A program made the translations under genes and the position numbers. From assembly GCF_037975245.1 (NCBI RefSeq), contig NC_092572.1:33143989-33207988 (forward strand): a stretch of DNA of 64,000 bases. Direction: 5' to 3'. Shown here piece after piece: positions 32,622-46,217 of the stretch (position 1 is its first letter; every line of letters starts with the position of its first letter). The DNA comes from Apostichopus japonicus (lineage: Eukaryota; Echinodermata; Holothuroidea; Aspidochirotida; Stichopodidae). Under the pieces are notes generated by a model that saw only the letters and a program-made list of their open reading frames with translations, ran no database searches and was not told the origin of the DNA.

Positions 32622-35600
32622 AGTACCGCAAATTTGATTTATCGGCATCGCACAATCGATTTATCGGTACCCACACAATCGATTTATCGGTACAGCACTT
32701 TCGATTTATCGGTACCGCACATTCGATTCATCGGTATCGTAAATTCAATTTATCGGTATCCCACATTCGATTTGTCGGTATCGCACATTCGACTTATCGG
32801 TATCGCACATTCGATTTATCGGTACCGCACAATCGATTTATCGGTACCGCACATTCGATTTATCGGTATCGCATATTCGATTTATTGGTATCGCACATTC
32901 GATTTATCGGTACGACATATTCGATTTATCGGTACCGCACATTCTATTTATCGGTATCGCACGTTCGATTTATCGGTCCCGCACTTTCGATTAATCGGTA
33001 TCGCACGTTCGATTTATCGGTACCGTACTTTCGATTGATCGGTACCTCATAGATTTATCCGTACAGCACATTCGATTTATCAGTACCGCACATTCGATTA
33101 AACGGTATCGCACATTCGATTTATCGGTATCGCACGTTCTATTTATCGGTAACGCAGATTCGATTAATCGGTATCGCACATTCTATTTATCGGTATTGCA
33201 TTTTGATTAATCGGTATCGCAGGTTCGATTTATCGGTACCGTACTTTCGATTTATCGGTACCGCTTATTCGATAAATCGGTACCGCACAATCGAATTATC
33301 GGTACCGCACATTCGGTTTATCGGTATCGTTAATTCATTTTTATCGGTATCGCGCATTCGATTTATCGGTCCCGCACAATCGATTTATCCGTACCGCATT
33401 TGATTTATCGGTATCGTAAATTCGAATTATCGGTATTGCACTTTAGATTTATCGGTATCGCACATTCGATTTATCGGTACAGCACATTCGATTTATCTGT
33501 ACCGAACATTCTATTTATCGGTATTCGATTCGATTAATCGGTATCGCATTCGATTAATCGGTATCGCAGGTTCGATATATCGGTACCGCACTTTCGCTTT
33601 ATCGGTACCGCACAATCGATTGATCGGTACAGCACAATCGATTTATCGGTAGCGCACATTCGAATTATCGGTTCCGCACAATCGATTTGACGGTATCGTA
33701 AATTTATTTTTATCGTTATCGGACATTCGATTTATCGGTACCGCACATTCGATTTATCGGTACCGCACATTTGATTTATCGGTATTCGATTCGATTAATC
33801 GGTATCGCAGGTTCGTTTTATCGGTACCGCATTTTCGATTTATCGGTACAGCACATTCGATTGATCGGTTTCGCACATTTGATTTATTTGTACCGCACAA
33901 TCGATTTATCGGTACCGCACAATCGATTTATTAGTACCGCACATTCGATTAATCGGTATCGCACGTTCGATTTATCAGTACCGCACTTTCTATTTATCGG
34001 TAGCGCACATTCGATTAATCGTATCGTAAATTCGATTTATCGTTATGGCACATTCGATTTATCGGTACCGCAGATTCGATTAATCGGTATCGCACGTTCG
34101 ATTTATCGGTACCGCATTTTCGATTGATCAGTACCGCACAATCGATTTATCGGTATTCGATTCAATTAATCGGTATTCGATTCAGTTAATCGGTATCGCA
34201 GGTTCGATTTATCGGTACGGCACATTCGATTTATCGGTACCGCACATTCGACTTATCGGTACAGCACATTCGATTTATCGGTATCGCACATTTGATTTAT
34301 TGGTACCGCACATTCGATTTATCGGTATCGTTAATTCATTTTTATCGGTATCGCGCATTCGATTTATCGGTCCCGCACAATCGATTTATCCGTACCGCAT
34401 TTGATTTATCGGTATCGTAAATTCGAATTAACGGTATTGCACTTTCGATTTATCGTTATCGCACATTCGATTTATCGGTACAGCACATTCGATTTATCTG
34501 TACCGAACATTCGATTTATCGGTATTCGATTCGATTAATCGGTATCGCATTCGATTAATCGGTATCGCAGGTTCGATTCATCGGTACCGCACTTTCGATT
34601 TATCGGTACCGCACAATCGATTGATCGGTAGCGCACAATCGATTTATCGGTAGCGCACATTCGAATTATCGGTTCCGCACAATCGATTTGTCGGTATCGT
34701 AAATTCATTTTCATCGTTATCGGACATTCGATTTATCGGTACCGCACATTCTATTTATCGGTACCGCACATTTGATTTATCGGTATTCGATTCGATTAAT
34801 CGGTATCGCAGGTTCGTTTTATCGGTACCGCATTTTCGATTTATCGGTAGCGAACATTCGAATTATCGGTACCGCACATTTGGTTAATGGGTATCGCACA
34901 TTCGAATTATCGGTATCGCATGATCGATTTATCGTTATCGCACGTTCGATTTATCGGTACCGCAGATTCGATTAATCGGTATCGCATGATCGATTTATCG
35001 TTATCGCATAATCGATTTATCGGTAACGCAGATTCGATTAATCGGTATCGCACATTCTATTTATCGGTATTGCATTTTGATTAATCGGTATCGCAGGTTC
35101 GATTTATCGGTACCGCTTATTCGATAAATCGGTACCGCACAATCGATTTATCGGTACCGCTTATTCGATAAATCGGTACCGCACAATCGAATTATCGGTA
35201 CCGCACATTCGATTTATCGGTATCGTTAATTCATTTTTATCGGTATCGCACGTTCGATTTATCGGTCCCGCACAATCGATTTATCGGTCTCGCACATTCG
35301 ATTAATCGGTATCGCACGTTCGATTTATCAGTACCGCACTTTCTATTTATCGGTACCGCACATTCGATTAATCGTATCGTAAATTCGATTTATCGTTATG
35401 GCATATTCGATTTATCGGTACCGCACATTCGATTAATCGGTATCGCACGTTCGATTTATCGGTACCGCATTTTCGATTGATCAGTACCGCACAATCGACT
35501 TATCGGTATTCGATTCAATTAATCGGTATTCGATTCAATTAATCGGTATCGCAGGTTCGATTTATCGGTACGGCACATTCGATTAATCGGTATCGCACGT

Positions 35601-38600
35601 TCGATTTATCGGTACCGCATTTTCGATTGATCAGTACCGCACAATCGATTTATCGGTATTCGATTCAATTAATCGGTATTCGATTCAATTAATCGGTATC
35701 GCAGGTTCGATTTATCGGTACGGCACATTCGATTTATCGGTACCGCACATTCGACTTATCGGTACAGCACATTCGATTTATCGGTATCGCACATTTGATT
35801 TTTTGGTACCGCACATTCGATTTATCGGTATCGTTAATTCATTTTTATCGGTATCGCGCATTCGATTTATCGGTCCCGCACAATCGATTTATCCGTACCG
35901 CATTTGATTTATCGGTATCGTAAATTCGAATTATCGGTATTGCACTTTCGATTTATCGTTATCGCACATTCGATTTATCGGTACCGCACATTCGATTTAT
36001 CGGTACCGCCCATTCTATTTATCGGTATTCGATTCGATTAATCGGTATCGCACAATCGATTAATCGGTATCGCAGGTTCGATTTAAACGTACCGCACTTT
36101 CGATTTATCGGTACCGCACAATCGATTGATCGGTAGCGCACAATCGATTTATCGGTAGCGCACATTCGAATTATCGGTTCCGCACAATCGATTTGTCGGT
36201 ATCGTAAATTCATTTTTATCGGTATCGCGCATTCGATTTATCGGTCCCGCACAATCGATTTATCGGTACCGCATTTGATTTATCGGTATCGTACATTCGA
36301 TTTATCGGTATTGCACTTTCGATTTATCGTTATCGGACATTCGATTTATCGGTACCGCACATTCTATTTATCGGTACCGCACATTTGATTTATCGGTATT
36401 CGATTCGATTAATCGGTATCGCAGGTTCGTTTTATCGGTACCGCATTTTCGATTTATCGGTACAGCACATTCGATTTATCGGTATCGCACATTTGATTTA
36501 TTTGTACCGCACAATCGATTTATCGGTACCGCACAATCGATTTATTAGTACCGCACATTCGATTAATCGGTATCGTAAATTCAATTTATCGTTATGGCAC
36601 ATTCGATTTATCGGTATCGCACATTCTATTTATCGGTACCGCAGATTCGATTAATCGGTATCGCACGTTCGATTTATCGGTACCGCACAATCGATTGATC
36701 GGTAGCGCACAATCGATTTATCGGTACCGCACAATCGATTTATTAGTACCGCACATTCGATTAATCGGTATCGTAAATTCAATTTATCGTTATGGCACAT
36801 TCGATTTATCGGTATCGCACATTCTATTTATCGGTACCGCAGATTCGATTAATCGGTATCGCACGTTCGATTTATCGGTACCGCACAATCGATTGATCGG
36901 TAGCGCACAATCGATTTATCGGTAGCGCACATTCGAATTATCGGTTCCGCACAATCGATTTGTCGGTATCGTAAATTCATTTTTATCGTTATCGGACATT
37001 CGATTTATCGGTACCGCACATTCTATTTATCGGTACCGCACATTTGATTTATCGGTATTCGATTCGATTAATCGGTATCGCAGGTTCGTTTTATCGGTAC
37101 CGCATTTTCGATTTATCGGTACAGCACATTCGATTTATCGGTATCGCACATTTGATTTATTTGTACCGCACAATCGATTTATCGGTACCGCACAATCGAT
37201 TTATTAGTACCGCACATTCGATTAATCGGTATCGCACGTTCGATTTATCAGTACCGCACTTTCTATTTATCGGTAGCGCACATTCGATTAATCGTATCGT
37301 AAATTCAATTTATCGTTATGGCACAATCGATTGATCAGTACAGCACATTCGAAATATCGGTACCGCACATTCGATTTATCGGTACCGCACAATCGATATA
37401 TTTGTACCGCACATTCTATTAATCGGTATCGCACGTCCAATTTATCGGTACCGCACTTTCGATTTATCGGTACCACACAATCGATTTATCGGTACCGCTT
37501 CTTCGATAAATCGGTACCGCACAATCGAATTATCGGTACCGCACATTCGGTTTATCGGTATCGTTAATTCATTTTTATCGGTATTGCGCATTCGATTGAT
37601 CGGTCCCGCACAATCGATTTATCCGTACCGCTTCTTCGATTTATCGGTATCGCACAATCGAATTATCGGTACCGCACATTCGGTTTATCGGTATCGTTAA
37701 TTCATTTTGATCGGTATCGCGCATTCGATTTATCGGTCCCGCACAATCGATTTAAACGTACCGCATTTGATTTATCGGTATCGTAAATTCGAATTATCGG
37801 TATCGCGCATTCGATTTATCGGTATCGCACATTCTATTTATCGGTACCGCAGATTCGATTAATCGGTATCGCACGTTCGATTTATCGGTACCGCATTTTC
37901 GATTGATCAGTACCGCACAATCGATTTATCGGTCTCGCACATTCGATTTATCGGTACCGCACAATCGATATATCGGTACCCCATATACGATAAATCGGTA
38001 CCGCACAATCGAATTATCGGTAGCGAACATTCGAATTATCGGTACCGCACATTCGGTTAATGGGTATCGCACATTCGAATTATCGGTACCGCACATTTGA
38101 TTTATCGGAATTGTTTATTCATTTTTATCGGTATCGCGCATTCGATTTATCGGTCCCGCACAATCGACTTATCCGTTCCGCATTTGATTTATCGGTATCG
38201 TAAATTCGAATTATCGGTATTGCACTTTCGATTGATCGTTATCGCACATTCGATTTATCGGTGCCGCACATTCTATTTATCGGTACCGCACATTCGATTT
38301 ATCGGTATTCGATTCAGTTAATCGGTATTCGATTCGATTTATCGGTACCGCACGTTCGATTTATCGGTACAGCATATTCGATTTATCGGTTTCGCACATT
38401 TGATTTATTTGTACCGCACAATCTATTTATCGGTACCGCACAATCGATATATCGGTACCGCATATACGATAAATCGGTACCGCACAATCGAAATATCGGT
38501 AGCGCACATTCGATTTATCGGTACCGCACATTCGGTTAATGGGTATCGCACATTCGATTTATCGGTATCGCATGATCGATTTATCGTTATCGCATAATCG

Positions 38601-41600
38601 ATTTATCGGTACTGCAGATTCGATTAATCGGTATCGCATGATCGATTTATCTTTATCGCATAATCGATTTATCGGTAACGCAGATTCGATTAATCGATAT
38701 CGCACATTCTATTTATCTGTACCGCACTTTCGGTTAATGGGTATCGCACATTCGATTTATCGGTATCGCATGATCGATTTATTGTTATCGCATAATCGAT
38801 TTATCGGTACCGCAGATTCGATTAATCGGTATCGCATGATCGATTTATCGTTATCGCATAATCGATTTATCGGTAACGCAGATTCGATTAATCGGTATCG
38901 CACATTCTATTTATCGGTATTGCATTTTAATTAATCGGTAACGCAGGTTCGATTTATCGGTACCGTACTTTCGATTTATCGGTACCGTACTTTCGATTTA
39001 TCGGTACCGCTTATTCGATAAATCGGTACCGCACAATCGAATTATCGGTACCGCACATTCGATTTATCGGTATCGTTAATTCATTTTTATCGGTATCGCG
39101 CATTCGATTTATCGGTCCCGCACAATCGATTTATCGGTCTCGCACATTCGATTAATCGGTATCGCACGTTGGATTTATCGGTCCTGCACTTTCTATTTAT
39201 CGGTACCGCACATTCGATTAATCGATATCGTAAATTCGATTTATCGGTATCGCACATTCGATTGATCGGTATCGCACATTCGATTTATCGGTACCGCACA
39301 ATTGATTTATCGGTACCACAATACAAATTAATCGGTCTCGCACATTCGATTTATCGGTACCACACTTTCGATTGATCGGTACCGCTTATTCGATAAATCG
39401 GTACCGCACAATCGAATAATCGGTACCGCACATTCGATTTATCGGTGTCGTTAATTCAATTTTATCGGTATCGCGCATTCGATTTATCGGTCCCGCATAT
39501 TCGATTTATCCGTACCGCATTTGATTTATCGGTATCGTAAATTCGATTTATCGGTATTGCACTTTCGATTGATCGTTATCGCACATTCGATTTATCGGTA
39601 CAGCACATTCGATTTATCGTTACCGCACATTCGATTTATCGGTATTCGATTCAGTTAATCGGTATTCGATTCAATTAATCGGCATCGCACGTTCGATTTA
39701 TCGGTACCGCACATTTGATTTATCGGTACCGCAAAATCGATTTATCGGTACCGCACATTCGATTTATCGGTATCGCATATTTGATTTCTTGGTACCGCAC
39801 AATCGATTTATCGGTACCGCACAATCGATTTCTTGGTACCGCACAATCGATTTATCGGTACCGCACTTTCGATTTATCGGTACCGCACTTTCTATTCATC
39901 GGTACCGCACATTCGATACATCGGTATCGTAAATTCGGTTTATCGTTATCGCACATTCGATTTATCGGTTTCGCACATTTGATTTATCGGTACCGCAGAT
40001 TCGATTAATCGGTCTCGCACGTTCGATTTATCGGTACCGCATTTTCGATTGATCGTTATCGCACAATCGATTTATCGGTCTCGCACATTCGATTTATCGG
40101 TACCGCACAATCGATTTATCGGTACCGCATATTCGATAAATCTGTACCGCACAATCGAATTATCGGTACCGCATATTCGATTAATCGGTATCGTAAATTC
40201 ATTTTTTCGGTCTCGCACGTTCGATTTATCGGTACCGCATTTTCGATTGATCGGTACCGCACAATCGATTTATCGGTCTCGCACATTCGATTTATCGGTA
40301 CCGCACATTCGATTTATCGGTACCGCATATTCGATAAATCTGTACCGCACAATCGAATTATCGGTACCGCATATTCGATTTATCGGTATCGTAAATTCAT
40401 TTTTTCGGTCTCGCACGTTCGATTTATCGGTACCGCATTTTCGATTGATCGGTACCGCACAATCGATTTATTGGTACCGCACATTCGATTTATCGGTACC
40501 GCACAATCGATTTATCGGTATCGTAAATTCATTTTATCGGTATCGCGCATTCGATTTTTCGGTCTCGCACATTCGATTCATCGGTACCGCACAATCGATT
40601 TATCGGTACCGCATATTCGATAAATCTGTACCGCACAATCGAATTATCGGTACCGCACATTCGATTTATCGGTATTCGATTCAATGAATCGGTATTCGAT
40701 TCAATTAATCGGTATCGCACATTCGATTTATCGGTACCGCACATTCGATTTATCGGTACCGCACATTCGACTTATCGGTACAGCACATTCGATTTATCGG
40801 TATCGCACATTTGATTTATCGGTACCGTACAATCGATTAATCGGTACCGCACAATCGATTTATCGGTACCGCACAATCGATTTATTTGTACCGCACATTC
40901 TATTAATCGGTATCGCACTTTCGATTCATCGGTACCGCACTTTCTATTTATCGGTACCGCACAGTCGATTCATCGGTATCGTAAATTCGATTTATCGTTA
41001 TCGCACCTTCGATTTATCGGTACCGCACAATCGATTTATCGGTACCGCATATTCGATAAATCTGTACCGCACAATCGAATTATCGGTACCGCATATTCGA
41101 TTTATCGGTATCGTAAATTCATTTTATCGGTATCGCGCATTCGATTTATCGGTCTCGCACATTCGATTTATCGGTACCGCACAATCGATTTATCGGTACC
41201 GCATATTCGATAAATCTGTACCGCACAATCGAATTATCGGCACCGCATATTCGATTAATCGGTATCGTAAATTCATTTTATCGGTATCGCGCATTCGATT
41301 TATCGGTCTCGCACATTCGATTGATCGGTACCGCCCAATCGATTTATCGGTACCGCATATTCGATAAATCTGTACCGCAAAATCGAATTATCGGTACCGC
41401 ACATTCGATTTATCTGTATTCGATTCAATTAATCGGTATTCGATTCAATTAATCGGTATCGCAGGTTCGATTTATCGGTACGGCACATTCGATTTATCGG
41501 TACCGCACATTCGACTTATCGGTACCGCACAATCGATTTATCGGTACCGCACAATCGATTTATTTGTACCGCACATTCTATTAATCGGTATCGCACTTTC

Positions 41601-43209
41601 GATTCATCAGTACCGCACTTTCTATTGATTGGTATCGCACATTCGATTCATCGGTATCGTAAATTCGATTTATCGTTATCGCACATTCGATTTATCGGTT
41701 TCGCACATTTGATTTATCGGTACCGCAGATTCGATTAATCGGTCTCGCACGTTCGATTTATCGGTACCGCATTTTCGATTTATCGGTACCGCACAATCGA
41801 TTTATCGGTCTCGCACATTCGATTTATCGGTACCGCACATTCGATTTATCGGTATCGTAAATTCATTTTATCGGTATCGCGCATTCAATTTATCGGTCTC
41901 GCACATTCGATTTATCGGTACCGCACAATCGATTTATCGGTACCGCATATTCGATAAATCTGTACCGCACATTCGAATTATCGGTACCGCACATTCGACT
42001 TATCGGTACAGCACATTCGATTTATCGGTATCGCACATTTGATTCATCGGTACCGCACAATCGATTAATCGGTACCGCACAATCGATTTATCGGTACCGC
42101 ACAATCGATTTATTTGTACCGCACATTCTATTAATCGGTATCGCACTTTCGATTCATCGGTACCGCTTTTTCTATTAATCGGTACCGCACATTCAATTCA
42201 TCGGTATCGTAAATTCGATTTATCGTTATCGCACCTTCGATTTATCGGTACCGCACAATCGATTTATCGGTACCGCATATTCGATAAATCTGTACCGCAC
42301 AATCGAATTATTGGTACCGCATATTCGATTTATCGGTATCGTAAATTCATTTTATCGGTATCGCGCATTCGATTTATCGGTCTCGCACATTCGATTTATC
42401 GGTACCGCACAATCGAATTATCGGTACCGCACATTCGATTTATCGGTATTCGATTCAATTAATCGGTATTCGATTCAATTAATTGGTATCGCAGGTTCGA
42501 TTTATCGGTACCGCACATTCGATTTATCGGTACCGCACATTCGACTTATCGGTACAGCACATTCGATTTATCGGTATCGCACATTTGATTTATTGGTACC
42601 GCACAATCGATTTATCGGTACCGCACAATCGATTTATCGGTACCGCACCATCGATTTAATTGTACCGCACATTCTATTAATCGGTATCGCACTTTCGATT
42701 TATCGGTACCGCACTTTCTATTGATCGGTACCGCACATTCGATTCATCGGTATCGTAAATTCGATTTATCGTTATCGCACCTTCGATTTATCGGTACCGC
42801 ACAATCGATTTATCGGTACCGCATATTCGATAAATCTGTACCGCACAATCGAATTATCGGTACCGCATATTCGATTTATCGGTATCGTAAATTCATTTTA
42901 TCGGTATCGCGCATTCGATTTATCGGTCTCGCACATTCGATTTATCGGTACCGCACAATCGATTTATCGGTACCGCATATTCGATAAATCTGTACCGCAC
43001 AATCGAATTATCGGTACCGCATATTCGATTTATCGGTATTATAAATTCATTTTATCGGTATCGCGCATTCGATTTATCGATCCCCCCCCCCCCATCGATT
43101 TATCGGTACCGCATTTGATTTATCGGTACCGTAAATTCGATTTATCGGTATTGCACTTACGATTTATCGTTATCGCACATTCGATTTATCGGTACCGCAC
43201 ATTCGATGA
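32622..43209 (+). repeat. Satellite array of a 22-bp unit, about 480 copies
   Basis: An uninterrupted 10.6-kb tandem array. A consensus-like monomer is 40721-40742, repeated exactly at 40743; its core is CGATTTATCGGTACCGCAC. Recurrent variants are ATTAATCGG for ATTTATCGG, GGTATCGC for GGTACCGC, and ACAATCG for ACATTCG. Shortened 20-bp monomers (ATTCGATTCAATTAATCGGT) mark higher-order blocks. There are three CpG sites per unit and a CGGTACCG palindrome. ORFs up to 227 codons, with a 22-residue period (IRFIG.AHSIYRYRTFDL-like), arise because the plus-strand consensus lacks stops in every phase; nothing indicates that they are translated. One monomer near 43083-43094 is interrupted by a poly-C run. 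Function unknown; candidate roles are centromeric or heterochromatic DNA. Confidence 0.98.
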
Positions 43210-45118
43210 CGGTCCGTTGTAGATCCACTGTCTTGAGTTGTGTTGTAAATTGCAGGTCAAGGGTCATTTCAGTCAGCAGAGGTCAACAATTGAAAGTCTT
43301 TTAATTAATAACTGATATCGTAAGTTATCCATGTCTACCATACGCTATATGTAGCGCTTATTGCAAGAACAATAAATCCTGAAGTGAAGGTGATATGTTG
43401 TCTTTAAATCCATCATCAACTCTACAAGATATTTTCGATGTTCATTCTTATTTGCATAATCCTCGTATGCATCACAACCGTAATGGTTCAGTACAAGAAC
43501 GGTTATCGTTTTTGCTTTTTGTTGGTTTGTTGGACAGATGTTTGATCTAAGAATGGAGATGAAATTCCCTCAAACTTTAGGATAGCTCCGAAGGTAAATG
43601 TTGGATGAACGTCAATGCTTGATATGTAATTTCAAAATAGCCTTAAGTGGAAAATCCAACCTGCCTGCAGATCGTGTTTGAATAAAATATGACTAAAAGA
43701 AATATAAAACCCGGTTTTACCTTTTGGTTGTGTACTAAATATTTATTATATAATACAGTATTTACCCCTCTTTACGAACAATATGCAATAGACATATAAC
43801 AATAGTCTCATTTTGAGCAGCAAGGACGGGGAGGGGGTGGAGGTGACTGTATCAACCAATTATAGAAGACCTCAAGGTGGAAATGATAGGGGTGTGGTCA
43901 ATGTTTGACCGTCTCCTTTCTTCTACGTCCATCATCCCCTCCGTAGCCCTCATCATGCCATCCATACTGGTCTCCTCCCTTCCGTATATGTTCCCCTTCA
44001 AATACAGGATATAATGATTAGGTATAAGCTGCCCAACAAAACCCAAAAGGGTAATATAATGGAGGTGCTATAGGCAAAGCTATCTGAACACATAATGTAA
44101 TATTTGGTTATCTATTGGAATCACAAGGGCCTACATGTATACGTGTAAAGAGACCCACTGAAATTGTTCATAATTATGCATATTTTAAAAACAATTACCA
44201 TAAACAGTTTATTAACGTATATGATCCGGGGGATAAAGGAATTAGAGGGATTTGTTCATGTTTATGAGAACTACATACTTTAGGGAGTAACCAGTGTGTG
44301 ACCGAAATGTGGTAACCACGAGGTCACTGGTTAGAAACTCATTCTAGCCCAAATTTGAAAATCATACTCTTTAATTACTGTTTAAGATTTGATACGGTTA
44401 CATCTTGCCACATCTATATATCTATTAAGTGGATGTCAATTTAAACTGTCAAATGTCGCATTCAGATTGTCATAAAATTGACGTAGAACAAACTGCACAC
44501 GTCTACAATATGGCAGTATATCATAAACAGCCAATGAAGGACACAGGAGGTACAGTATACAATTCGACGTTTTGAACTAACCTGACGCATCTTGAAAATC
44601 TTGCCGCATTTTGTAATAATGTCACGTAGTTTATACAATGCCGTTCCTACGACCTTTTGGCTAAAAAGTGACACAGGAAATCTTAAAAACCCAATAATGT
44701 GGACAAAAATTTGACGATCCTTACCACGAAAACACTACGTTCGCAGGCGCCCTACAAGATGTGATAAGAGCCCCCCCCCCCCCAGAACTCCCTTACTGTG
44801 ATATGGATTTCCGACCCGAATATAACTATCGCATAGCGTCACTTTATACACTTGTGGATTGAAGTTTTCCCCAATAAGTTAACATTTAAAAATGAATAAT
44901 TCCCTTCATACAAGTTTACACATTTTGAATTTGTAACATTAAAATAACTCTATTAATACTTCTTAAGGTATTTGGTTTTCTTAACAGCAGCTATGTAGGC
45001 TACAGAATATACAATAATCTATATACAAATAGCAGTTTTAATAAATATACTTCTCTCATAATTTGGAAATCTCTCTTGATGCTATTAATCGCGAATCTGT
45101 TTTCCTGCAATCAAAACG
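43210..45118. other. Right flank of the satellite, no gene recognised
   Basis: About 1.9 kb of AT-rich sequence with a poly-C run at 44771-44784. Minus-strand ORFs of 64 and 70 codons (43852-44046, 44462-44674) show no domain. No transposon ends were recognised. Confidence 0.5.
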
Positions 45119-45640
45119 CGAATCGATGTTGATAATATCAAACTCGATTATATGTTGATGATATCAAACTCCATTCTATGTTGATGATATCAAACTCCAT
45201 TCTATGTTCATGATATCAAACTCCATTCTATGTTGATACTTTCATATCCTCATCTATGTTAATATGATCAAGCTCCAATATATATTGATGTTATTGTTCG
45301 TCAATATAATTTTCTATCTAATGGATACGCGAGTCCTTGTTCATGCTATCATATGCGGATCTCTGTTGATGCTATCAACCGTAAACTTATGTTGATGCTA
45401 TCAAACGTAAACCTCCATTGTACCTTACAAGAACCTATGATGCTACTGGACACCAATCTCTGTTAATAAGTAGCCCGAGCATATCGTAACACATCGTAAC
45501 ACTAATCTGTACCGATCCTATTGCACCAGGCGAATCTCTATTGTTCGTACATTAAACTCGAAGCTCTGTTGATCCTATCGTTATTCGTTGATCCAATATT
45601 ACGCTATTTTTTGTTAATCATATAGAGACGCGAATTTCCA
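45119..45640 (+). repeat. 26-bp minisatellite, decaying to the right
   Basis: The unit has the form TATGTTGATGATATCAAACT plus CCATTC. The first five or so copies (45125-45245) are nearly identical. Further right, the TGTTGATGCTATCAA word recurs at irregular spacing up to about 45430, with weaker traces to about 45640, indicating an old array with one recently homogenised part. Confidence 0.85.
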
Positions 45641-46209
45641 TTGATCTTAATGTATACAAATTTATGTTGAACCTTTTGCAATATTCCGTTGGAAACCAAC
45701 TGTCAACTATGTCCAGGTTCCACGGTTTCTGTTATATGAGTTAATGCATGTTGATTTCATTCCTATCTGGCAACGAGTAAACTGCTCAAGTTGCTCACAT
45801 AGCGTGCTAGTAAATATTTACTGAAAAACAAATTTTAAGATACGAATTTTCAAACCAAATTTAAACACTTGGCTTGACCGTACTCAACGCTTCATATACA
45901 CTAGGAGTAGTACGACACTATATTTTTTTATATTGAAATTGTTTACCAACTGTACAATAGTCCATGTACTAAATATTTGGTTAGTACCATTATTTGATAG
46001 GAGTCACGTAAGTTGATCCGTTCAAAACAAAAAAAGGGAAAGGATCTGTAACAAACACTACTGCTTGCACGGCAGAAGACGTATTAGAAACATACGCATT
46101 TGTTTATGTATTCTGATATGAAGTTCTCATTAGACTATTATAATAAATATTATATGCCAACCTAACGCATTACGAGTAGAACCCCTATTGCAAATACTAC
46201 GCGTGACGA
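45641..46209. other. AT-rich spacer
   Basis: About 570 bp with no feature recognised. Confidence 0.45.
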
Positions 46210-46217
46210 TTATTGTA

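Noticed and set aside
40684-41367. Long ORFs (227, 212, 137, 134 codons) in the 32.6-43.2 kb array as repeat-protein genes
   Set aside because: They are a direct consequence of a 22-bp unit without stops in any phase. There is no signal peptide, non-repetitive domain or splice context, and frames continue across indels.
32622-43209. CRISPR-like array
   Set aside because: Units abut directly with no unique spacers, variants are point mutations of one monomer, and the window is eukaryotic.
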